A stretch of DNA of 64,000 nucleotides, from positions 682,001 through 746,000 of the forward strand of contig NZ_PEFL01000003.1 of NCBI RefSeq assembly GCF_002754475.1. The letters run 5' to 3'. The notes under the pieces are model-generated. The model did no database searches. It had not been told where the DNA came from and worked only from the letters and a program-made list of their open reading frames with translations. Below are positions 1 through 8,201 of this stretch, piece after piece. Every line of letters starts with the position of its first letter. The first letter of the stretch is position 1. Source of the stretch: Comamonas sp. 26 (lineage in GTDB: Bacteria; Pseudomonadota; Gammaproteobacteria; Burkholderiales; Burkholderiaceae_C). Both the position numbers and the translations under genes were made by a program.

Positions 1-1
1 T

Positions 2-292
2 AGCCACGAAAACGTGGCCGCACGTGACTATGTGCCGATTGCACTGGCCAAACTCATCATCCACCCCCTGCTGGTCTGTGCTGTGGGCATGAGCGCCATG
101 GCCATGGGCCTGTCGCTGAGCCATGAAAAACTGGTTGTGCTTGTGCTGCTGGCTGCACTGCCATCCGCCAGCAATGTCTCCTTGCTGACCGAGCGCTACG
201 GCGCTCACAGCGGCCGCATCGCCAGAATCATCTTGGTCTCGACCAGCTTGGCTTTTCTGACCTTTTCTGCCGCTGTGGCCTTGATGATCTAG
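2..292 (+). CDS. AEC (auxin efflux carrier) family transporter, 3' end only
   Basis: The reading frame is already open at the window edge and ends at a TAG at 290-292, so only about 96 C-terminal residues are visible. They form three hydrophobic segments separated by short loops. The motif LPSASNVSLLTERYG between the second and third segments is typical of the C-terminal half of AEC-family permeases, which export small organic acids or similar solutes across the inner membrane. The N-terminal half and the substrate cannot be judged. The gene is convergent with the asparaginase gene and is followed at once by a strong hairpin terminator. Confidence 0.75.
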   Translation, partial: SHENVAARDYVPIALAKLIIHPLLVCAVGMSAMAMGLSLSHEKLVVLVLLAALPSASNVSLLTERYGAHSGRIARIILVSTSLAFLTFSAAVALMI

Positions 293-302
293 CAAAAACA
301 AT

Positions 303-342
303 AGCGGCTTGCGCAAGTAACACCTGCGCAAGCCGCTGTTTT
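303..342 (+). terminator. Rho-independent terminator after the AEC gene
   Basis: A perfect 13-bp stem (AGCGGCTTGCGCA at 303-315 pairing with 325-337) with a 9-base loop is followed by GTTTTG. It lies 10 bases after the AEC stop codon. Confidence 0.75.
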
Positions 343-380
343 GACCTTTAACCTGAAATAACGCATGGCCCAGCAAAGAG

Positions 381-454
381 GCAGCCAGCAAGAGCCGCCT
401 CGCGGCAAAGGCTGCCGTCCCCTTGAGGGGGAGGCGCGCTAGCGCCTCAGGGGT
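381..454 (-). repeat. Stop-codon-anchored structured repeat, copy A
   Basis: Read on the minus strand, this copy begins three bases after the TGA of the asparaginase gene with CACCCCTGAGGCGC. It continues through a C-rich/G-rich hairpin and ends in an outer stem GGCAGCC/GGCTGCC. It matches the copies at 16451-16550, 21454-21531 and 59985-60083 in layout and in orientation relative to the upstream gene. Confidence 0.75.
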
Positions 455-458
455 GGGC

Positions 459-1749
<1,291 letters not shown>

Positions 1750-1776
1750 TTAAAACCCTTAAATTTCTAGAGGCAT

Positions 1777-3956
1777 TTAAATGCTGAGCGGATCCACATC
1801 CACCAGCCAGCGTACCAGCGGCCTGTGCTCTGGCAGTCCGCGCAGCCAGTGCATATATTGCTGCCATGCGTTCAGAAAGCGCAGCAGGGCGCTGCGGTTG
1901 GTGGCTTCCAGCAACATCTGGGCGCGCTCCACATTGGCCACACGCTGCACGGCCATGGGGATGGGGGGTAGATGAAAACTTCGTCCAGATAGGGCAGGTT
2001 TGCATCGCGTGCCACCTGCGTGGCGGCCAGCAGAAAGGCCTGCGCAGCTTCCTGCGTGCGGGCGTCGGCGCGCACTATGGCTTGAAAGGCATAGGGCGGC
2101 ATGCCGGCATCCAGCCGCTCTTGGAGCTGCTGCTTGGCAAAGGCCGGGTAGTCGTGTTTGCGCAGCGCGGCGTAGACGGCGTTTTGCGCGTCGTGGCTTT
2201 GAATCCACATCTCAGGGTGGCTGTCCTGCGCCGTCACATATTGCGCATCGCGCCCGGCGCGGCCAGCAGCTTGCATGAGCAGGCAAAACAGCCGCTCTGG
2301 CGCGCGGTAGTCGCTTGAGTACAGGGCGCTGTCGGGCTGCACGGCGGCGACCAGTGTGATGCGCCTGAAGTCATGGCCCTTGGCCACCATTTGCGTGCCG
2401 ACCAGTACATCCACATCGCCGGCATGTACCTGGGCCAGTTGCTGTTCCAGGCTGCCCTTGGCCTTGGTGGTGTCGGCATCAATGCGGCCCACGCGGGCAG
2501 GGTTGCCATCGGGGCGCTGCACATTGCGCAGCAGGCGTTCCAGCTCTTCCTGAAGCTGCTCCGTGCCTTTGCCCAGCGGCATGATGTCAGGGTTGCCGCA
2601 GCTGGGGCAGGCAAAGGGTACGCGCTGCGTAAAGCCGCAGTGGTGGCAACGCAGGGTGCGGTCGCCTTTGTGAAAGACCTGATGCGCGCTGCAATGCGGG
2701 CAGTCGCTCTTCCAGCTGCAGTCTGCGCAAAACAGCACGGGCGCAAAGCCACGGCGGTTGAGCAGAATCAGGCTTTGTTCGCCGCGCTTCACGCGCTCGG
2801 TAATCGCGTCCAGCAGCGGTGGGGAGAACACCGCACGCTTGGGCTGCTGGGTCATGTCAACCATGCGCACCCTGGGCAGGCTGGCCGAGCCAATGCGGCT
2901 TGGCATATTGAGACGCAGGTAGCGGCCCACTTCGGGCGTGCTGGCATGCCAGCTCTCAAGCGATGGCGTGGCGCTGCCCAGAATTACCTTGGCACCCACC
3001 GCGCGACCACGCCACAGGGCCAAGTCGCGGGCGGAGTAACGCGCGCCTTCTTGTTGCTTGTAGCTGGCGTCATGCTCCTCATCGACGACGATCAATGCCA
3101 GCTGCGGTACGCTGGCAAAGATGGCCATACGCGTGCCCAGCACAATGCGCGCGCGGCCGGTGTGGGCGGCCAGCCAGCTTTTCAGGCGCTGCGGGTTGGT
3201 CATGCCGCTGTGCATGCTGACCACGGCATCTTTGCCATATTGCGGCGTGAAGCGGGCGACAAAGCGCTCTTCCAGCTGGGGCGTGAGATTGATCTCGGGC
3301 ACCATCACCAGCGCCTGCGCTTGGGGGTTGGCATCCAGAACGGCCTGCACGGCGCGCAGGTAGACCTCGGTCTTGCCACTGCCGGTGCTGCCGTAGAGCA
3401 AAAATGGGCCAGATTGCTGCTCGATTTGCTCAAAAACCAAGGCCTGCTCGGCGCTAAGTGCTACCAAAGAGATAGTGGCTGTTGTGGCGACCACCTCGGC
3501 AACGGCCACGGTGGTTTCTTCTATGGTTTCGGCCTGCGCCTTTTGGTTGCGGCTTTTGGGGTTTGTGGCTTTGGTTTTTGCGGCCTTGGGCGGAGCCAGC
3601 CGCCGCGCCAGCTGCTCGGGCGTCATGTCGCGCAAATGGGGCGGCAGGGCGGATACGGCAATCTCGCCCACGCTGCGCTGGTAGTAGTGGGCGGCAAAGG
3701 CCACCAGCCGTCGCCAGTCCTGGCTCAGCGGTGCAATGCCTTCCAGCACCCCGGCAATGCCGCGCAGCTCAATGCCTTCGGGAATGGGCTCTGCGCTAGC
3801 GGGCTGATCCCAGACTACGCCCAGCATCTCTCGCTTGCCCAGCGGCACGCGCACCAGCGTGCCGGGTGTCAGCTCCTCATCGCTGCGGTAGCTGAGCAGA
3901 TCGCCAACGGCACTGTGGGCAGGAGTCTGGACGGCGACGTGAACGATGTGGGACAT
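1777..3956 (-). pseudogene. priA: Primosomal helicase PriA, broken by a single-base frameshift near the 3' end
   Basis: PriA is the 3'-to-5' helicase that reloads the replisome at collapsed forks. Visible features are Walker A GSTGSGKT (residues 189-196), the DEEH helicase motif followed by DASYKQQ, and zinc-binding cysteine pairs (CADC, CPHC, CHHC, CPSC). The first frame runs well to about residue 665 (DEVFIYPP), then reads unrelated sequence to a stop near 1872. The genuine C-terminus (VANVERAQMLLEATNRSALL and onward, ending VDVDPLSI) continues in another frame to 1777. The break falls in a run of six G on the plus strand at 1963-1968. One extra base there restores a 726-residue protein, close to the E. 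coli length of 732. A lysine/alanine/threonine-rich linker lies at about residues 121-165. An essential-type gene with a homopolymer indel is more likely a sequence error than a true null. Confidence 0.9.
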
Positions 3957-4649
3957 GGGCGGGAAGAAGGGTTGGGGGTCACCGGTCTGGCCGATGTTCT
4001 CAGAGCTATAGCAGATTTTGAGGCCTGCAAAGGCTTTTCAGTCTGTGGATAACTTTGTGAGGAAAAATAGGCCGAAGGCGATGCTCAGAACTTAGAAGTC
4101 GGAATTTAGTCAATCTGCAACAAATCCGGTGAATTTAAAAATATATATAAAACAAACACTTATGTTGATTTTTGGCGTTGCTTAAATCTTTGGTGGGCCA
4201 AGCGCTTACAAGAAGTCTGCTTTGCCACATCTGTGCATAAATCAGGCTTGGCGCTGCTGTCAACCGAGAAGCTCCCTAAACCTAAATGTGTGCAAACTCC
4301 TGCGCAAAGTCTGCAACTCCTTAATAAATAGCACTAATCCAAGCCCTTGCAAGGGGTCGTACCGCTTTTTGCGCGATGCGTGTGGATAACTTTTATCTAT
4401 CAAGCAAGAGCTACAAGAAAAAATAAAAAAGCGCCAAACCTTGTTGGCGCTTCATTTTTCAGGGTTTGAAATTTAATTCTTTTAAATCAAAGACTTGCTT
4501 GGATTTTGTTGTGTTGGGAGCAGGTGATTGTCGCGCAATAACCTTTTGGCTGACTGCGTCGTTAGTCCGGGAAAATCGGGCCAATAGCTCAGAAAGTTAG
4601 CAACAAGTGTCATTTCGCGATACACGTAGGCACTTGTTGCTGGTTGGGT
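3957..4649. other. Gene-free AT-rich stretch with three DnaA-box matches
   Basis: No credible reading frame lies between priA and hemE. The stretch is much richer in A and T than the genes around it (for example 4131-4174). It carries TGTGGATAA at 4044-4052 and 4381-4389, and TGTGCATAA at 4232-4240. These are exact matches, all in one orientation, to the DnaA-box consensus TTATNCACA. A strong minus-strand terminator hairpin lies at 4420-4450. The chromosomal oriC normally sits by dnaA, which is not in the window, so this may instead be a DnaA-titrating or regulatory locus. Confidence 0.5.
4420..4450 (-). terminator. Rho-independent terminator downstream of hemE
   Basis: The stem is GCGCCAA at 4431-4437 pairing with TTGGCGC at 4444-4450. 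On the minus strand it is followed by TTTTTTATTTTTTC, a near-perfect T-tract. The plus side also has TTCATTTTT, so it may work both ways. It lies 200 bases beyond the hemE stop. Confidence 0.7.
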
Positions 4650-5765
4650 TTAGCCCTGTGTGCGCAGCAGGCGCGAGTGGCTATGCACTGCCTCGACCAG
4701 TGCGGCCACATGCTCAGGCGGGGTGAACTGGCTGATGCCATGACCCAGATTGAAGATGTGGGTGGGGCCGGTAGTGCTGCGGTCTGTGTGGGGCTTGCCA
4801 AAGCTATCGAGCACGGCGCGGGCCTGCGCGGCGACTTGCTCTGGGGCTGCAAACAGCACGTTGGGGTCGATATTGCCCTGCAGTGCCTTGCCGGGGCCGC
4901 CGACCTGGCCGCCGACGATGGCGCGGGCCTTGCCCAGATTGGCAGTCCAGTCCAGACCCAGCACTTCGCAGTCCAGATCCTTCATGTCATCCAGCCAGAT
5001 GCCGCCGCCCTTGGTGAAGACCAGACGGGGCACATCTGTGCCGTCAACGCCAGTGCGCTTGAGCTGGGCCAGCACGCGCTTGGTGTAAGTCAGGCTGAAT
5101 TCCTGGAAGGCGCCGTCGGCCAGCACGCCGCCCCAGCTGTCAAAAATCATCACGGCCTGAGCGCCTGCGTCGATCTGGGCATTCAGGTACTGGGCCACGC
5201 TGTCGGCGTTGACTTCCAGAATGCGGTGCATCAGGTCGGGGCGCGAGTACATCATGGACTTGACGGTGCGGTAGTCGTCGCTGCCTTTGCCTTCGGTCAT
5301 ATAGCAGGCCAGAGTCCAGGGGCTGCCCGAGAAACCGATCAGTGGAACGCGGCCATTCAGCGCCTTGCGGATGCTGGTGACGGCATCGAACACATAGCGC
5401 AGCTTGTCCATATCGGGCACGGCCAGTGCGGCCACGGCGGCCTCGTCGCGCACGACCTTGGCAAAGCGCGGGCCTTCGCCTTCGGCAAACGTCAGGCCCA
5501 GGCCCATGGCGTCAGGCACCGTGAGGATGTCGCTGAACAGAATGGCGGCATCAAGCGGGAAGCGCTCCAGCGGCTGCAGCGTCACTTCAGTGGCGTAGTC
5601 CACATTGGTGGCCAGGCCCATGAAGCTGCCTGCCTTGGCTCTGGTGGCCTTGTACTCGGGCAGGTAACGTCCCGCCTGGCGCATCAGCCACAGGGGCGTG
5701 TAGTCAGTAGCCTGGCGACGGCATGCGCGCAGGAAGGTGTCATTGGTCAGGGGGGCGAAGCTCAT
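4650..5765 (-). CDS. hemE: Uroporphyrinogen decarboxylase
   Basis: HemE removes the four acetate carboxyls of uroporphyrinogen III to give coproporphyrinogen III in cytosolic haem synthesis. The N-terminus carries the family signature [14 protein letters not shown] about 25 residues in, followed by the conserved [11 protein letters not shown] segment. The 371-residue length is normal for the family. The ATG at 5765 ([12 protein letters not shown]) was chosen because the longer frame starts with a weak TTG at 5819 and adds residues that family members lack. No strong ribosome-binding site precedes it. hemE lies upstream of priA on the same strand but is separated from it by 0.69 kb and a terminator, so the two are not obviously one operon. 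Confidence 0.95.
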   Translation of the reverse strand: MSFAPLTNDTFLRACRRQATDYTPLWLMRQAGRYLPEYKATRAKAGSFMGLATNVDYATEVTLQPLERFPLDAAILFSDILTVPDAMGLGLTFAEGEGPRFAKVVRDEAAVAALAVPDMDKLRYVFDAVTSIRKALNGRVPLIGFSGSPWTLACYMTEGKGSDDYRTVKSMMYSRPDLMHRILEVNADSVAQYLNAQIDAGAQAVMIFDSWGGVLADGAFQEFSLTYTKRVLAQLKRTGVDGTDVPRLVFTKGGGIWLDDMKDLDCEVLGLDWTANLGKARAIVGGQVGGPGKALQGNIDPNVLFAAPEQVAAQARAVLDSFGKPHTDRSTTGPTHIFNLGHGISQFTPPEHVAALVEAVHSHSRLLRTQG

Positions 5766-5860
5766 GACTCGATTGTCGCCCACTCTGGCTTTTCTATTCA
5801 CCACATTCCCGAGCAGCAATCCTCACCTCTGGGTGATGCAGCGTTTTCAGACCCGCGAAC

Positions 5861-5890
5861 ACAAGCCTTGATTCGTCGTTGCTTCGCCTG
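5861..5890. repeat. Short dispersed repeat (CTTGAT-CGTCG-TGCTTCGCCT type), copy 1
   Basis: Thirty bases match 10599-10628 at 26 positions, sharing CCTTGAT, CGTCG and TGCTTCGCCT in the same spacing. It is followed by the small hairpin GTAC-TTTT-GTAC at 5894-5905. It lies between the divergent hemE and olsB genes. Confidence 0.5.
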
Positions 5891-5944
5891 CCCGTACTTT
5901 TGTACTGTCTGCGGCTTCACGGATCTCAGGAGTTTTCACGCAAA

Positions 5945-5988
5945 CGTCATGCAACTGCCATGCAGGCTTCATCTGCGTTTTTCACAAT
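5945..5988 (+). promoter_or_regulatory. Possible Pho box and promoter upstream of the olsB-like gene
   Basis: CGTCAT, CTGCCAT and GCTTCAT end at 5950, 5961 and 5972, an exact 11-base period, as in PhoB sites (CTGTCAT repeated every 11 bases). CACAAT at 5983-5988 sits 10 bases further on, where a PhoB-dependent -10 element is expected. The three half-sites match 5, 6 and 4 of 7 consensus bases, so this is a prediction only. Confidence 0.4.
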
Positions 5989-6059
5989 GAGGGCACGCAG
6001 ACATACCGTGTGGCACAGGCAGGCCGCCGACTGCGTCCAACATTGAGAGGTAAGCAGGC

Positions 6060-6914
6060 ATGAGGCATCCCGAGATACTTGAGGCGATTACCACATCCCA
6101 GGCTTCGGCATCGAGATCGCCGCTTGCTTCTCTGCCCAGTCCCGCGAATGCTGCAGCGCCCGCTTTGCGCTTGCAGGTGCGCTGGGCTAGACATCTGGAT
6201 GAAGTGAGGCAGGCCCAGCGCCTGCGCTACCAGGTCTTTGCCGAGGAAATGGGCGCTGTGCTGCAGACGCCTGTGGCTGGCCACGATGTCGATTTTTACG
6301 ACGACTTTTGCGAGCACCTGATGATCTGCGATGAAGTGCAGAACAAGGTGATTGGCACTTACCGGCTGCTGACGCCCGCTCAGGCCCGACGTGCCGGTGG
6401 TCTGTACAGCGATCAGGAATTCGATCTGACCCCCATCAACGCTTGGCGTGACCAGATGGTGGAACTGGGCCGCAGCTGCGTACATGCTGAGCACCGTCAG
6501 GGCGGCGTGATTCTGGCGTTGTGGGGGGCTCTGGCAGAGTTCATGCAGCGTAACCAGCTCGAAGCCATGGTGGGCTGTGCCAGCATTCCCATGCAGTACC
6601 CGGGCCTGGCCCATGGTGAAGGCCCGGCACGTATCTGGCAGCAACTGCGCCAGACCCATCTGGCCGAGGCTGGGCTACAGGTTCGCCCGCGTGTGGCCCT
6701 GCCTGAAGAGCTGGCGCACATCAGTGATGTGTCGGTCGATGCTTTGAAGGTTGAGCCGCCGGCGCTGATTCAAGGCTATCTGCGTACTGGCGCCAAGGTG
6801 CTGGGGGCTCCGGCCTGGGATTGCGACTTCAACACGGCAGACTTGCCCATCATGATGCGCATGCAGGATTTGCCATCGCGCTATCGCCGCCTGTTTGGCC
6901 GCAACCAGAACTGA
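6060..6914 (+). CDS. olsB: GNAT-fold acyltransferase, OlsB-like (ornithine lipid synthesis)
   Basis: The 284-residue protein matches the acyltransferase family that includes OlsB, which transfers a 3-hydroxyacyl group from acyl carrier protein to the alpha-amino group of ornithine, the first step of ornithine lipid synthesis. Seen in the sequence are the conserved N-terminal core (RYQVFAEEMGA near residue 60), DFYDDFCEHLMICD near residue 80, the acceptor-loop region VELGRSCVHAEHRQGG, and GCASIPM further on. These are hallmarks of the OlsB/hemolysin-like group. The first 45 or so residues are low-complexity and poorly conserved. The ATG at 6060 follows AGAGGTAAGCAGGC. An olsA partner is not adjacent. 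The possible Pho box upstream would fit, because ornithine lipids replace phospholipids under phosphate limitation in several bacteria. Confidence 0.72.
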   Translation: MRHPEILEAITTSQASASRSPLASLPSPANAAAPALRLQVRWARHLDEVRQAQRLRYQVFAEEMGAVLQTPVAGHDVDFYDDFCEHLMICDEVQNKVIGTYRLLTPAQARRAGGLYSDQEFDLTPINAWRDQMVELGRSCVHAEHRQGGVILALWGALAEFMQRNQLEAMVGCASIPMQYPGLAHGEGPARIWQQLRQTHLAEAGLQVRPRVALPEELAHISDVSVDALKVEPPALIQGYLRTGAKVLGAPAWDCDFNTADLPIMMRMQDLPSRYRRLFGRNQN

Positions 6915-6931
6915 GAGCAGTTTTGAATCAA

Positions 6932-6963
6932 AACAAGCCTGCGGAAGTCACCGCAGGCTTGTT
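6932..6963. terminator. Convergent hairpin between the olsB-like gene and a membrane-protein gene
   Basis: A 13-bp perfect stem (AACAAGCCTGCGG at 6932-6944 with 6951-6963) and a 6-base loop lie between two convergent stop codons. Neither strand has a good T-tract, so termination is likely but not certain. Confidence 0.55.
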
Positions 6964-6982
6964 GGTTCAGACGCCGTTGATT

Positions 6983-7498
6983 TCAGGCCGCAGGGCTTTT
7001 CTCATCCTCCATGCCTTCTGACAGCTGGCCTAGGGAGCTGATCACCAGCCCCAGCATCAGGAAGGCATAGGCCGCAATCGCCAGCAGCAGGCTCATGCTG
7101 AAGCCCCATTGCAGAACGGAACAGGCCCATTCCCATGACTCGTACAGTGTGGTGCACTGGTTGCTGGCGGGCATGTGTACGTACCAGGTGATGGCAATCC
7201 ACATCAGCACCAGCATCAGCACCACGGTGCGCAGCTTGTGGCTAGGCGTCTGCTGCAGGCTGTGCAGCAAGACCAGAGGAATGGCTGCGCCCCAGACAAA
7301 CATCATCAGCCAGCTGGTTGCAGGCATTTGTTCAAGCATCTGCTGCAGCCAGTGCATCTTGGGCATGCTGTTGATGGCGGCAAGAAAGTCCCAGACAAAC
7401 GGCAAGGCGATGCCCGCGATGGCCAGACTCGCCAGCGCCAGAGCGCGCAGCAGGCATTGGCGTTGATGGGGCGACGAATGGAGCAGACTGAGATGCAT
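6983..7498 (-). CDS. Small integral membrane protein of unknown function
   Basis: The 171-residue product is strongly hydrophobic, with four likely membrane helices at about residues 16-37, 62-80, 90-110 and 133-158. Short polar loops separate them and the acidic C-terminus ends in EGMEDEKSPAA. I do not recognise a family. The start at 7498 is well supported by a consensus AGGAGG 8 bases upstream. The longer frame starting at 7594 adds 32 unconvincing residues. It is convergent with the olsB-like gene and shows no operon partner. Histidines and tryptophans in the second half could suggest metal or haem contact, but nothing firm supports that. Confidence 0.7.
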   Translation of the reverse strand: MHLSLLHSSPHQRQCLLRALALASLAIAGIALPFVWDFLAAINSMPKMHWLQQMLEQMPATSWLMMFVWGAAIPLVLLHSLQQTPSHKLRTVVLMLVLMWIAITWYVHMPASNQCTTLYESWEWACSVLQWGFSMSLLLAIAAYAFLMLGLVISSLGQLSEGMEDEKSPAA

Positions 7499-7801
7499 GG
7501 CTGACCTCCTGTGCAGTTCAGGCGGGCCGCAGTGGACAAAGCATGCAGGGCTAGCAGAGGCTGGAAACTGCGGTTGAGCCTGGCTTGTGGGCAACTCCAG
7601 TCTAAAGCGTTTACCCTGTTTGTGCCATAGGGCTGCTGCGCTTGAGGCAGCCTGCAGCGTGCGGCCGATGTGCGCAGTCGTAAAGTTGATTGCACCCAGT
7701 TCATTCGCCGGGCTGGCTCTGGTGCCTGCGCAAAGCCGGGGCTAAGCTTGGCTTGCTCGGCTCAGGGCCATGATCCCGCAGCGCTGGGCAAAGGAGCATT
7801 T
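7499..7801. other. Divergent intergenic region
   Basis: These 303 bases separate the membrane-protein gene (minus) from the VOC gene (plus). They contain both ribosome-binding sites and presumably both promoters. No clear operator, hairpin with T-tract or small gene was found. Confidence 0.4.
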
Positions 7802-8188
7802 ATGCTGAGCCATTCCGCTGTGACGACGATGCTGCCGGTCATCGATATGGTGCGCGCCCGCGCTTTTTACGAAGAGTGTCTGGGGCTGCAACCGGGGGCG
7901 CTGCGACCCGATGGGAAGTTTGTCTATCAGGTTGGCGGCAGTGCCCTGGCCCTGTTCCATAAGCCGGGCGGCACCAAGGCCGAGCACACGGCCATCAGCT
8001 TCCAAGTCCCCGATATCGCTGCGAGCATTGAGGCGCTGAAAGGCCGGGGTGTGGTCTTTGAGGACTACGACTTCCCGGATTTCAAGACCGTCAACCATGT
8101 TTGTGTGCTGGGGTCCGAGAAGGCAGCCTGGTTCAAGGACACGGAGGGAAATTATCTCTGCCTGCACGAGGAACTGGTGCAGGCCTGA
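7802..8188 (+). CDS. VOC (glyoxalase/bleomycin-resistance) superfamily protein
   Basis: This 128-residue protein has the paired beta-alpha-beta-beta-beta layout of single-domain VOC proteins. The opening TTMLPVIDMVRARAFYEECLGL is the usual first module, HTAISFQVPDIAASIEAL starts the second, and it ends WFKDTEGNYLCLHEE. Such proteins are metal-dependent lyases, isomerases or dioxygenases, or antibiotic-binding proteins, and the substrate cannot be told. H at about residue 61 and E near the end are in the positions of usual metal ligands. The ATG at 7802 follows AAAGGAGC. The upstream extension from 7670 lacks family similarity. It is convergent with the DsbD-like gene. Confidence 0.8.
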   Translation: MLSHSAVTTMLPVIDMVRARAFYEECLGLQPGALRPDGKFVYQVGGSALALFHKPGGTKAEHTAISFQVPDIAASIEALKGRGVVFEDYDFPDFKTVNHVCVLGSEKAAWFKDTEGNYLCLHEELVQA

Positions 8189-8201
8189 GAAGGCCGGCTG
8201 G

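Noticed and set aside
2373..4052. Long plus-strand open frame (559 codons) opposite priA
   Set aside because: It is antisense to the PriA-coding strand, its product has no recognisable motifs and is rich in alanine, glycine and histidine. It is a typical shadow of a high-GC gene.
4044..4389. The DnaA-box region as the chromosomal oriC
   Set aside because: dnaA, dnaN, gyrB and rpmH are not nearby, only three boxes are present, and origins in this family normally lie by dnaA. A weaker role is proposed instead.
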